Positions 34,201-48,100 of a stretch of DNA of 64,000 bases are shown piece after piece. Source of the stretch: Pseudorasbora parva. Lineage: Eukaryota > Chordata > Actinopteri > Cypriniformes > Gobionidae. Both the position numbers and the translations under genes were made by a program. The notes below the pieces were generated by a model, which saw nothing but the letters and a program-made list of their open reading frames with translations, ran no database searches and was not told the origin of the DNA. Position 1 is the first letter of the stretch. Each line of letters begins with the position of its first letter. Location: assembly GCF_024679245.1 (NCBI RefSeq), contig NC_090172.1, positions 1,976,001 to 2,040,000 of the forward strand. The letters run 5' to 3'.

Positions 34201-36392
34201 GCAAAACAAGACAATAATTTGAACTTGTCTAGTAAATGTTTCTTAATGTAAGAATTTTTTAGATATTTTGACTAGAAACAAGACAAAAATACTAAGTAAG
34301 AAAAGCATTTTTTGCAGTGTTTAAAATGCTGTTGGTCTCTGAGATTTAAGCATTTGGTTTCTGATGGGCTGTAAAGAGTCGACCAATCACAACAGACTGG
34401 GCCGTCTCACCAATCAGAGCAGAGCAGCTCTCAGAGAGGCGGGGTTTAGAGAGACTGAATCTACAAATTAATCGCTTCAAATCCTTTGAAAAATAAAGTG
34501 ATGTGCAGCGGATATTATGAGAAAAGAGTGTTTTTTGATCTTGGATGCATGTGAACCTTCGAAACACAAACCTTTAAAATAGCCTATTTGAACACATTAC
34601 CGATCCTTCAACATCCACACTGACTCAGCGTTTGCTCTCCTCAGGTTCTTCTGGCTGTTTCTGGCGGCGCAGCGTCGTGCTCGATGCTCTCGCAGGTTCT
34701 AGAGGTAAACACGCCATGTTTTCTCTTTTTCTGCAACTGTACCAAAGCCGTACACTGCAAAAATGCTTTCTTCACTTAGTATTTTTGTCTTGTTTTTAGT
34801 CAAAATATCTAAAAATTCTTACATTAAGAAACATTTACTAGACAAGTGAGAATGATTTTCTTGTTTTTGGGAAAAAATAATTCAAAAATAGTTTTTGGTT
34901 AAAATAATCTTGTTTTCTGTTTGAATTAAGATTATTTTCCTCACCCCATTGGCAGATTATTTATCTTATTTTAAGCAAAAACTCTCTTCATTTTGAGTTA
35001 TTTTTCCCAAAACAAGACCATTACTTTTGCTTGTCTTGTAAATACTTCTTGTTTTAAGAATTTTTAGATGTTTGGACTAGAAACAAGACAAAAATACTAA
35101 GTAAGAAAAGCATTTTTTGCAGTCTACTTGTGTAAGGTGGTGAAGTTGGATTTAGGGACGTGGTAGCTTGTTAGCTGCTAAATCAAAGTGCTCTGCCAGC
35201 TCTGATGATTTGACAGGTTTGCTTTGGTCCATAGACTGTATAAAACAATGTGTTTCTGTGAGATCAGCCGTAGGTTTTCTGAAGAGCAGGGGCATGTTCA
35301 AGCTCGAACCGGTGCGTAACGTTTTGCTATGGTTTACGTGTCGAACGCCATGTTTCCTTGAAACGGTGTGCAATGGGGTTTGAGATACGTTTTATCTTGT
35401 TTGTTGGATGTGTCAAAAATGTCAGCCCAATCAGCAGCAACATGTAAATAAACCACGCGGTGAGACAGCTCACACAGCGGGTCCAAGTAAAGTCCTTTAC
35501 AAATGTGTCGGTTGCAGCTCGGTATACGCAACAATTGAAGATATTAGAAGGCATGCTTGTCTTTTTATCCTGAAATGCGAGGCAAATGTTGTATCACAAT
35601 AATTAGGAACAACAGTTTCCACAAATCCCTTCACTCTTTTATTCTGGACCGCAAGGGCAGCGTGTTTTGCAGTATTAAACATGTATTTACAAACCCGATT
35701 CCAAAAAAAGTTAGGACACTGTACAAATTATGAATAAAAAAGATAATTTACAAATACATTTTATTTACAATAGAATATAGATAACATATAAAATGTTGAA
35801 AGTGAGACATTTTGAAATGTCATGCCAAATATTGGCTTATTTTGGATTTCATGAGAGCTACACATTCCAAAAATGTTTGGACGGGTAGCAAAAAGAGTCC
35901 GGAGAAGTTAAATGTACACATAAGGAACAGCTGGAGGACTAGGGCTGGGCGATATGGCCCAAAAAAATTATCAAGATATAATTTTCCATAGCAGTCGATA
36001 TCGATAGATAACACGATAAATGTAACATTTTTATTTCTTTAAAATTTAAAGGCATATTTTTGCTCATGAGTCAAATATGTAGAAAACAGACGGTTAACTG
36101 TGGTTTTTAAACTATCCTTTATTGTCAAAACATGATAAACACTTGCCAACAGGTGAACAATTTATTAAAACTGAGGTAGATTTATCTATTCAAATATTAA
36201 TTGTGGTAAGCATTTTTTTTTACTCTACACTGTATATCAATAACATCATCACTTAATTGAATTGTGTAAGTAGTAAAACACTAAAAATGCAAACAGGCAA
36301 AAAAGAAAAGCGTTTTAAGTTAAGAAACATTTTGAGTCCCCCCTCTCTTGCATCACAGTGGATTGGTCCACTGTGCATCGCTCTCTCTCACT

Positions 36393-36423
<31 letters not shown>

Positions 36424-37714
36424 ACACACACACGCCCATCTCACCGACGCCGACACACACACACCTCACCGACAGTGGGCCGGTCGGGAGATGAGGGAGA
36501 GAGAGCAAAGTTCAGTATTTGCAGATCTCCAAAGCTCTGTCTAGTCTATTTTATTCATTTTAAACATCGGATGATATTATTTCTCTTTTGATACATGCAA
36601 TGCTGAGTCATTACGCTAAAATATCTCCAAACCACTGAAGTTGAGCGAACTAACTTGTCAACGATATCTGTGTCCGCCGAGCTGGTCGTGTCCTCTGAGT
36701 TTTCTTCACTATCGCTCATTTTTATCTCTCCACTTCACTCCGATCCTCCAAGCCGGTCAGCCACTGACTGTAAACAGCAGCGTGTGCAGCACCCAGAAGC
36801 CCGGTCTGCATTACGCATAGCGCTTAAGCATTATATCGAGAATTTATCGCACTGTTCTTATCGTTTTATCGAGGAAAATTATACCGTGATAATTATCGTT
36901 ATCGTTTTATCGCCCAGCCCTATTGAGGACCAATTTGAAACTTCCACATCATTGCATTCAGTTTTTATTCACAATTTGTGTAAGTTTAATGACTTCAAAA
37001 CCAGCGTGATTAAACTGACCAGAACCACAGTAAACGGGGTAATGCACACCTTCCAGCCAATCAGATTCAAGTATTCAGACAGACCATGGTATACCGTATT
37101 ACCTTCTGTAGAGCTGTTTATAGCGAATTTAACTTTTCATAATTGATGAACGACATTCACACTGTTATTGAACTGAAAAAAGATGCTTGTATATTTAGAA
37201 CTGCATTTGTTTTTTGTATTTGTTATTTTTTGCTGCTTTGACGCTTTCTCTATTGCAGGGGTCTCCAACACGTCGCTCGCGCGCTACCAGTAGCTCGTGG
37301 CCTGATTGGAGGTAGCTCGCCAAGATGTAGGCATCTTTGCATCTAGTCAGAGTGAGCTAATTTAGACTGACTTAGAATTTTTTATTTATGAACAAATGTA
37401 AATGTAAACATGCAAATGTAGGGTTGTCACAAGTACAGGTAGGCTCCTTTAGTACGATGTTGGTAGTGAAATTTAAAAAAAATGACGATACCAGCATTTC
37501 TGTATTACCGGTTGTACCGACTCCCGAGTAGGCCTATATTGGGTACACGCAGCTTTCGTGTTAATCCAAGCGCAGGGCTCCAAACTGTAGCCGAATATAT
37601 TCTAGTGTCTGTGAATATTAAACTGCAAATTACTATTTAAATATTACTCCTGCAAATTCTGAGTCTCTTCGTGAATAACAGGCGCAGATGCGAGGGCACG
37701 GGAGCGCGCACACG

Positions 37715-37750
<36 letters not shown>

Positions 37751-38895
37751 GCGTGTCTCTGCCGTGTGCCACTATGAGGACACACGGGTGCATAAACTGT
37801 CACTTCATGAGAATTTAACATTTCATTTAAGTAAGCTGTCATATGAACACAGACACTAAAGGTCTTCATGGCAACCCGTCATAATAAAAGTTTGGTTTAA
37901 CGTGGAGAAATTGACAGAATATATTTGGCTACTGTTGCAGTCTATACAGTAGATGTATCTCTGTGTAATAATAATACGTCTCTACTACTAATAATAATTA
38001 TGCCTGGATGGTTCCTTATTTTTCACTTGATATTTTATGTATAAACAATGATTACTTTTTAAACTTTAAATGTGTATGTATGATTTACTTATAATAATTA
38101 TCATCATAAATAATAAACGTTTTAAATTTAATTGCTTTTTTTTAAAAATATATATATAAAAAAAAAAAAAACATTTTGCTGTGGTACCAAAATTGGTACT
38201 GACTACCGTAAAATGTTTATACCGACTACTGGAACTTATACTGCACTCTTTCAGGTGTAAAACATTTTGGATTGTTGTTAAAATGAGAATTATGATGCAT
38301 TATTTAAGAGTTTTAAGTATTGTAGATCATGAGTAGCTCTTGGCGACTTTCATTTTTAAAAAGTAGCTCTCAAATGAAAAAAGGTTGGAGACCCCTGCTC
38401 TATTGTATAAAGCGCTATATTAATAAATGTGACTTTCTGCTTTCATTTTTCAGGGTTTGAGTCGGGATGCTCCCAAAAAGTTGAGATTTATGCCTGGAAT
38501 CATATACATTGATGGTAAAGCTCTTTGACCCGGACTAACAGGGCATTATTCCTGTATCTCAAAGCTATTCTGCTTTTTTGAAGGTGTCATGAATTGGCTT
38601 TTTTGTTTTTATACTGTTGTCTGAGGTGAACTAATGACGTTTGTGGGATTTTCAAACTTTATCAAACAAAACACAATGATTTATTTCTCATCCACCCGCG
38701 ATTGATTGGAATGTTATTTTTTATATTACTTGACCCTCCCGATCAATGGATATAAGCGTGAACCCCCCCGCCCCCCACACACACACACACTTGTTTTTGT
38801 GACATATGGGGACATTCCATAGGCGTAATGGTTTTTATACTGTACAAACTGTATTTTCTATCCCTTTACACTGCCCCTACCCCTAAACCTAACCA

Positions 38896-38936
<41 letters not shown>

Positions 38937-39117
38937 CTACCCATCACAGGAAACATTCTGCATTTTTACTTTCTCAAACTCCTGCTGTGTGATTTATAAG
39001 CCTTTTGAAAAGTGGGGCCATGGGTAATGTCCTCATATTTCACCCTCTCCTGTAATACCTGTGTCATACCCATGGCATTATACACATTTGTGTCCTCATA
39101 TGTCACAAAAACATTAC

Positions 39118-39164
<47 letters not shown>

Positions 39165-42100
39165 TTGGCATGATCGAAACCAAGACAATACAATCAGCAT
39201 GATTTTAGCTCCGAAACTTACAGGATATTCTTATATCACAATGAACTTTTATATATCAAATGCTCAAAGGAAAGTTGATTTCTCAATTCATCACCCCTTT
39301 AAAAAGGTTTTGATTTGTGTGTGGTGTGTGTTAGACGGTGGCGCTTGTGGGCGGAGTGAAGAGGAGCGGCGGCGGTCTATAGATCAGCTGAAGAGCGTCT
39401 TTACACAGACAGGCTTCCCTTACTTTATAGTCCCTTTGGAGCAGGTAAACTGGTTTTATTTTAATGGACATCACTCCAGAGAGACTCTGACTGATGCTCC
39501 ATCTCAAACGCTTCTCAGGTTTTCGGTCTGCCCACCTCTGTCCTGGTGCCTGGCGTGTCTGATCCAGACCAGTCCAATCCCAGCTATAAACAAGCTGTGG
39601 ACCAGTTTATCAGAGACAGACAGAAGCTGAATGAAGAGGAGGTGGCTCGGCTCAGTGTAGAGGACTCTGTGCTCTACTCTCCTGAACACAATCTGGCGTT
39701 AGAGCGGCTTTTCTCATCCCTGAAGACACTCACGGCCAAAGAGGACATGCTACAGACCTTAAGGTGCGTTATTAACACCGCCAAACCAACATTAATAAAT
39801 GAGGTCCTATTAAAAACTTCTTCGTTATTTAATTTTACAACATGTAAAAAGTAGTCAAAACACATCTAACAGAACCTACATTGATTAATTTTTAGTGCTT
39901 TTGTTGTTGTTTTTGTGTTTTTTTGGGGGGGTAACATGTTCCTGTAACATGAGTGCTCATACTCATCTTATCGTGATCGGGAAAACATTAGGGATAGTGA
40001 GCCGATTGATGAGCCAACATACGTCACAATGAACATCAAAGTCCAATAAGAAAACTCAAATGGAGTAGTCACCGTTTAACCTTAAAGGGTAAGTTCACCC
40101 AAAAATGTAAATTCTGTCATTAATTCCTCATGTCGTTGGACACCCGTCAGACCTCCGTTTATCTTCAGACGAGAATAGTTTTTGTGCCAAAAAAACTAAA
40201 TAACGACTTATATAATCATGGGCCAATTTCAAAACACTTGTGTTTTTCATGAATCGATTCACTGATTCATTACGCTCCGAAGCTTCAGAAAGCTTTGTTT
40301 TGAAATCGCCCATCTCTTTATAAGTCGTTATTTCGTTTTTTTGCGCACAAAAACTCTTCTGGCCTCTTCATAAATGATTGTAGAGCCGCTGTAGTGAGAT
40401 GGGCTTTGTAACGACGTCTTTAGTGCCTTTATGGGTCTTGAGAGAGGAAATGACATTGGTGTCAATGAAGGCCTTTCTGAGCCATCGGATTTCAACACTA
40501 ATATCTTCATCTGTGTGTGAAGATGAGCGGAGGTCTGACGGCTGGCCAACCACAGGAGGAATTAATGACAGAAGTTACATTTTTGGGTGAACTAACGCTT
40601 TAATGACCTTGGCCAAACCAGTCTGGAAGTGTTGGGTCGTCTCTGAACCAATCAAGCATTCACCGGCTGTATAAAGAGCACTGCAAAAAATGCTTTTGTT
40701 ACTTAGTATTTTTGTCTTGTTTCTAGTCCAAACATCTACAAATTCTTGAAGGGTTACTTCACCGCTTTTTCATATTAAACTATGTTATTCCCTTAACTAA
40801 AACGAGTTGATACACACCTCTCTCGTCTCAGTACGAGCACTTAATCGCTCTGACGCGCGGTGACAATCTGAAAGCATTTAGCTTAGCCCACTAAGCCCAG
40901 TTCATTCACTATGGTACCAAACAGAGATCAAGTTAGAAGTACCAAACACCTCCACGTGTTCCCTATTTAAATACAGTTACACCAAAAGTTGAACGATCAA
41001 GTATAGTGACATAAAATAAAACCTTGCGCTTTTCTAAGGGGATTAAAAAGGAGAACTATAATGTATGGCGGATTAGCACTTCTGAGAGTACTTCGGCTCG
41101 GCGCAGTAAAAAGTCTCGGCCGTAACATCTTCCCTCACATCTCCCCCTCCCTCTCTCATTTCTGTCAATAGGGAGATGTGAGGGAAGATGTTTCGGCCGG
41201 GACTTTTTACTGCGCCGAGCCGAAGTACTCTCAGAAGTGCTAATCCGCCATACATTATAGTTCTCCTTTTTAATGAAAAGGCAGTGAAGTATCCCTTTAA
41301 GTATTTACCAGACAAGCAAAAGTAATTGTCTTGTTTTGGGGAAGAAAGAACTCAAAATGAAGAGAGTTTTTGCTTAAAATAAGATAAATAATCTGCCAAT
41401 GGGGTGAGAAAAATAATCTTAATTCAAACAGAAAACAACAGTATTTTTCTCACCCCATTGGCAGATTATTTATCTTATTTTAAGCAAAAACTCTCTTCAT
41501 TTTGAGTTATTTCTTCCCAAAGCAAGACAATAATTTTTACTTGTCTAGTAAATGTTTCTTAATGTAAGAATCTTTAGATATTTTGACTAGAAACAAGACA
41601 AAAATACTAATTAAGAAAAGCATTTTTTGCCGTGAGTTCAGTGTGTGTCTGTGTGTTGGGACAGGCTGCACCTGATTCTGCACGTGGCCCGTGAGAACGG
41701 CTTCTCGAAGGTCATGATGGGCGAAAGCTGCTCTCGATTGGCTGTCAGATTGCTCAGTAACATCGCTTTGGGTCGCGGAGCAGCTCTGGCTTCAGACACG
41801 GTGAGTGAAGTTTCCTCTGAGCGGACACACACGACTAATAAAAGCACTGCAAAAAATGCTCTTCTTAGTCAGTCATTTTGTCTTGTTTCTAGTCTAAATA
41901 TCTAAAAATTCTTAAATCAAGATACATTTACTAGACAAGTAAAACAACATAAGATATTTTTTCTTGTTTTCTTAAAAATAAAATCAAAATGAAGAGAGTT
42001 TTTGCTTAAAACAGGCAAAATGATCTGCCAATGGGGTGAGAAAAATAATCTTATTTCTGTTTAAAAATCTTGATTCTTGTTTCCGTCCCAAGCAGAAATA

Positions 42101-45100
42101 AGATTATTTTTCTCACCCCATTGGCAGATCATTTTGCCTTAATTTTAATATTCTTCCCCAGAAAACAAGCAAAAATATTGTCATTTTACTGATCTAGTAA
42201 ATGCATCTTGATTTAAGAATATTTTGATATTTGGACTGGAAACAAAAAAAAAAACACTAAATAAGAAGAGCATTTTTTGCAGTGAGCCCAATGTTTCTTG
42301 TAACACCGAGCTGTTTTGTAGGGTTTCTCTGATCCTCGGTATGGAGATGTGGTGATAGTGCGGCCAATGAGGGATTACTCATCCAAAGAGATCGCGGCTT
42401 ACTGCAGGATGTTTCATGTGCCCTCAGCTTTTATCCCAGGACTGGATACCAAGGTAAAGGGCTGTCATCAGGATCAGAATAATTAGGGATGCACCGATAT
42501 AAAACTGTTGGCTGACACCGATAATTCTTTATATTTGAAGCCGATAACCGATATATCGGTCGATAAGTAAGGGATAATGTCCACCCAGCCGGTTGTTATC
42601 GCAGAATAAACCCCTCCAGAGCGATCAGGACCCCGAGGCGAAGCGGAGCGTCACTCTGAAGGGGTTTATTCTGCGATCACAACCGGCTGGGTGGACATTA
42701 TCCCGCTTATTACACGGCTACTAGTCTCAAATAAATTAGACACTAAATATTGTCTCGAGATTAAATATTTTATTAGCTCTTACGCAAAGCTTCCAGCGAA
42801 GAAAAACAGTTCCAACCTGCTTTAAGCCTTTATCTATCGCTGCTAAATGTTGAGAATGAATGCTGAAAGGGTTAGTTCAGCCAAAAATGAAACCAAGCCT
42901 ATGATTTACTCACCCTCAAGTCATTATAGGTGTTTATGACATTCTTCTGTCAGACAAATACAATCAGAGTTATATTTAAAAAGTCCAGGCTAACGTTAAT
43001 CCCAGCAGTAGTTGTGTTTGAAGTCCATAAAAAATGCAGCTGTCCGTCAAATAACGTGCTCCACACGACTCCGATGGGTTAATAGAGCCTTCTGATTCCA
43101 GTCGATGCGTTTGTGTCAGAAAAATATCCATATTAAAACTTTATAGAGTAAACCCGTGAAGTCTTCCATTGTAACCCACGGCTTCGTTTTTTACAGCCAC
43201 CACGAGATGGCGCCAGACAGTCGACGACAGCGTTAAGCATAAAGTAGTACCGGTCAAGATAACTCGTAGTACGCGGATGAGCGGTCAGTTATTCATTTTT
43301 GGTGGCTGTTATCTGGGAATAAGATACCGCTGGAATGCACGATTGACCAATCAGAATCAAGTATTTCACAGAGCCGTGTAATAAATCGAAATTATTACAT
43401 CTGCCTGATTACAAAAACAAACTTGCGTTTGCAGTATTTCAAGCAATTCAGATCCATCATGGTGAACAGTGAAGTGTCTCAGCTGAAGGAAATATTCCAT
43501 TATTTATCGTTTTAATATATTGCACAAATTTTCTTATCGGGCCGATACTGATAAGTTGGCTGATACATCGTGCATCCCTAATAGTGCGTTCACACCAGAC
43601 GTGAATGAAGCGGGTTAGTTACGGGTTAGTTCTCCCAAAAATGAAATGTCTGTCATTAACTCCTCTCCCTAATGTCGCTCCACACCCGTAACACCTCCGT
43701 TCATCTTCACACACAGTTTAAGATATTTTATATTTAGTCCGAGAGCGTATGCAAGTGTATGCACACTATACTGTCCATGTCCAGAAAGGGAATAAAAACA
43801 TCATCACAGTAGTCCATATGAGACATCAGTGGGTTAATTAGAGTCTCTTGAAGCATCCAAAATACATTTGGGTCCAAAAATAACAAAAACTACGACTTTA
43901 TTCAGCATTGGCTTCTCTTCTGGGTTTATGTTCAGATTTGAACGGTTATGAATCAGTGAATCGATTCATGATTCGGATCGCCAGTGTCACGTGATTTCAG
44001 CAGTTTGACACGCGATCCGAATCATGAATCAATACGCTGATTAATTAACCCACTGATGTCTCATATGGACTACTGTGATGATGTTTTTATTCCCTTTCTG
44101 GACATGGACAGTATAGTGTGCATACACTTGCATACGCTCTCGGACTAAATCTAAAATATCTTAAACTGTGTGTGAAGATGAACGGAGGTGTTACGGGTGT
44201 GGAGCGACATTAGGGGGAGGAGTTAATGACAGACATTTCATTTTTGGGAGAACTAACCCTTAAAGCGCAAGTGATTGACATGTTAAGTCGATGCAAAGAC
44301 TCGAATAGACATTCTGCGGCGCGAATGACGCACAAGTTGAAAAATCTGAACTTAGTCGGATATTTGCACCGCGGTAACCAATCAGGAGCTTGCTCTAGTA
44401 GTGACAATAAGGATAAAATCATATGTGGAAAATATACACACACATGTTGCACGTTGTCACAGCTACATGAACACACTTCTACACACAGGAAGACGGATGT
44501 TAAGGTATTATTTTACATTTCTGCATCAGTCTGAAGTAACCAAAAAGACGCCAGACATTTAATGCGTGTGTGTTTTCATAGATGATTTACATTGAATTCA
44601 ATGTGTGCATTGTTTAAGCTGGCTTACAGTTCAATAAAATAACATCAACTACATTTTGGATTTTTATTCAATTAAGTGGGCATGCTGTGATCTGTACAGA
44701 TGTTTTTTTACTGTTACTGACACTAAAACAACACGGATTGGGAGGGAACGGGAGTCATTTTTCTGGGATTTTCCCCCAGTTTTTTGTAGGATTTGGATGG
44801 AACAGGATTTTGTTTTGTGGGAGCGGGATGGAGACTGGTGATCCACACATTAAAGAGCCACAAAATCACATTTGTTGTTTGAATTTTGTACCAAAATCAA
44901 AAGATTTGAAATCTGAGATCAAAAGCAACTAAACTTACCGTGGGAGACACGCGGTTCATCCATCAACTGAAAGCTGCACAGACTGAAAGATCAATTCATG
45001 GGATTTTAAAATGATATCGGTTCAGCAAAATGAGAATCGACTGAAATCAAGAAATCGATATATTGAGCTACTGACTAAATAGTTTGAGATTAGAGTCCTA

Positions 45101-48100
45101 TTTGAACTTGTTTATGCAAAATCTGATGTGATTTTGGGGTGAAATATGACTGACATTTGTTTTAATGGCAGGGCTGGTTCTCCTGCTTCCTCTGAAAACA
45201 TTTGAGGATGTTCATATTATTGTTATTTTCTGTTTTTTAAGTCTACGTTACCACAAGCCTCGTCCTCGTTCCCCATGTGGCCTGTCCTACTTAACATTCA
45301 ACCCAAGTGCACTAGAGAGATTCACCCAGTAAGCTTTTAGTGTCTTTATATTTGACCTGCACTGACATATGTGGGCTTATAGTGAAGTCAAATCTGATAA
45401 CATTCATATAATTGCACATGAGTGATGGGCTGTACAGAAACCTCTGGAAATTAGTGTAGACTTTGAAATTTTGAATTTCTGTCTGTTCAAAATTATTATG
45501 GTGGATGTGTTAGTGCGTGGACTGTAAAACAAATGTTGTTTCCAGTCCAAAGATTACAAAATTCTTAAATCAAGATGCATTTACTAGATAAAATGACATA
45601 AGATATATCTGCTTGTTTTCTGGGGGGGAAAAAATCTAAATTAAGAGAGTTTTGGATTAAAACAGGCTGATGATCTGCCAATGGGGTGAGACAAATAATT
45701 AAAACATTATTTTTCTCACCCCATTGGGAGATTATTTATCTTATTTTGAGCAAAAACTCTCTTAATTTTGAGTATTTTTGTCCCCAAAACAAGACAATTA
45801 CTTTTGTTTATCTAGTAAATGTTTCTCAAAACTACACTGTGTAACTTTTTTAGTTTATTCTTAGATAAAAACACATTCTTAGAGTTTTTTCAAAAATATG
45901 TGCTTATTAATGTATATTTACTTCTAAGTAATAAAGTATTCTCGTAAGTTTATAATATGCCATTGAAAACACATACGGGTGAGGGGTTCGAATGCCGGTC
46001 ACCATGTTGCCCCTCCATCTTGAAAGTACAGCAGCCAAAGAGGGACATACCCATAAATTCAAGCTTCGCCTTTCGCGTTTTAACACTCGATGGCACCGTG
46101 TCGAATGTGAAGAGGGGGATTGCCATGTTAATCTTGGACTAAATCAGCCACCGTAGGAGTTAAAACGAAATCAGAATTGAGAGGAACAGAAACTAATATT
46201 CACTGGATGGTCATAAACCTTTACACCGCTAGATGGGGGAAATATCACACATTGGAGCTTTAATGTAAGGAATTTTAGAAATTTTGACTAGAAACAAGAC
46301 AAAAATACTAAGTAAGAAAAGCATTTTATTGCAGTAAGAAGAGCAATTGCAGTGTGGACTGTAAAAAAGATGGATGACGGGTCTCCACTTTCTTTCACTA
46401 CGGAAAAATGGAGCCAAAACATCCCAGAAACGGTCAATGCCGGTTACATAATTGTCTAATGCTGAAAATTATTCATCAACAAAATTAACGCTGCTAGGTA
46501 AACTTGAAACCTGAAACTATACATCTGATTCCAGTCTTTCCCATCATGATTCGAGACTCCGCAAACAAAGGCTACGATTTGAGAGTTGACTTTGACACCT
46601 TCGGTTTAACTTTCATTTCAGACGCACGATAAAGCCAGCATCCAGCGACTGACGGAGAGTTTCGTCACCAACCTGCAGGCTGACTTCCCCTCCACTGTTA
46701 GCACCATCTACAGGTCATCTTGGTCTGAACACAACCGCTCTGACCATTAATTCAGCTGGTGATGATTGGGTTTAACTGATGTCTTAATGGTTCCTCTCCA
46801 GAACGAGTGAGAAGCTTCATACAGTCAAGCCCTCTCAAAGTCACGACACTGAGCCTGCCTCCAAATGCCTGCTGTGCCTCTGTGCTCTCGACACTGACAT
46901 GGGTAGGTTATACTGGGCACGGGTCGTGTCGTGTGTGTGTATCACATTTTTGGATCGATCAGAACCAAACCACTGCAGCAATATGGAAGCAAATAAGAGA
47001 CTCTGAAATTTAACAGCCACTGAATACATAATTTTTAAATATTTTATTTTGAAAAACTTTTACCAGAATTAATTCACCCCTTTGAAATAATTTTACTTTG
47101 GAAACCATTTGAATTTACCTCTCAACCAGAATTCCGATGAGTATTTTTTAGGGCTGTCAAACGAAATTAAAATTTTTCATCGCGATTAATCGCACGGTTG
47201 CCATTAGTTAACTCGCGATTAATCGCACGGTTGCCATGAGTTAACTCGCGATTAATCGCACGGTTGCCATGAGTTAACTCGCGATTAATCGCACGGTTGC
47301 CATGAGTTAACTCACGATTAATCGGACTATTGTCATGAGTTAACTCGCGATTAATCGCACGGTTGCCATGAGTTAACTCACGATTAATCGGACTATTGTC
47401 ATGAGTTAACTCGCGATTAATCGCACCATTGTCATGAGTTAACTCGCGATTAATCGCACGGTTGTCATGAGTTAACTCTCGATTAATCGCACGGTTGTCA
47501 TGAGTTAACTCTCGATTAATCGCACGGTTGTCATGAGTTAACTCGCGATTAATCGCACGGTTGCCATGAGTTAACTCGCGATTAATCGCGCGGTTGCCAT
47601 GAGTTAACTCACGATTAATCGCACTATTGTCATGAGTTAACTCGCGATTAATCGTACGATTGTCATGAGTTAACTCGCGATTAATCGCACGGTTGTCATG
47701 AGTTACCTCTCGATTAATCGCACGGTTGTCATGAGTTAACTCGCGATTAATCGCACGGTTGTCATGAGTTAACTCTCGATTAATCGCACGATTGTCGTGA
47801 GTTAACTCGCGATTAATCGCACGGTTGTCATGAGTTAACTCTCGATTAATCGCAATTTAATCACAGATTTTTATTTGTTGTAAATGTATCTTAAATTAAG
47901 TTTGAATACTCTAATCAACATGGGTATATGGACAAATATGCATGCTTTATGCAAATATACGTTTATTATTAGTGAAACCATATAACACTTATTCAATAAT
48001 AATCAATAAAACCGCATGGAGACTAGATATGTATCAAAGGTCAGAGATGTTTATCACAGAACTTGTTCATGTCTATTAAGCCTAAGCTTAAAAATTCAGA

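Larger units (their letters stand above)
33128..34319. mobile_element. Palindromic MITE copy B, interrupted, ctu2 intron 3
   Basis: Ends CACTGCCAAAAATGCG and GCATTTTTTGCAGTG. Split by the TTAA element 33388-34164. Arms fold around CCAATGGGGTGAGAAAAATA and its complement. Confidence 0.92.
35690..36982. mobile_element. Internally deleted Tc1-like element split by a hAT insertion
   Basis: The left end ACAAACCCGATTCCAAAAAA is the Tc1-like terminus. The right piece (36931-36982, TTTGAAACTTCCACATCATT) matches the 3' end of the Tc1-like fossil at 7300-7340. The hAT at 35940-36922 sits between. No transposase left. Confidence 0.75.

Noticed and set aside
47181..47854. Possible CRISPR array (regular 33-bp repeats)
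   Set aside because: No unique spacers: the whole 33-bp period is repeated. The surrounding genes are vertebrate and spliced.
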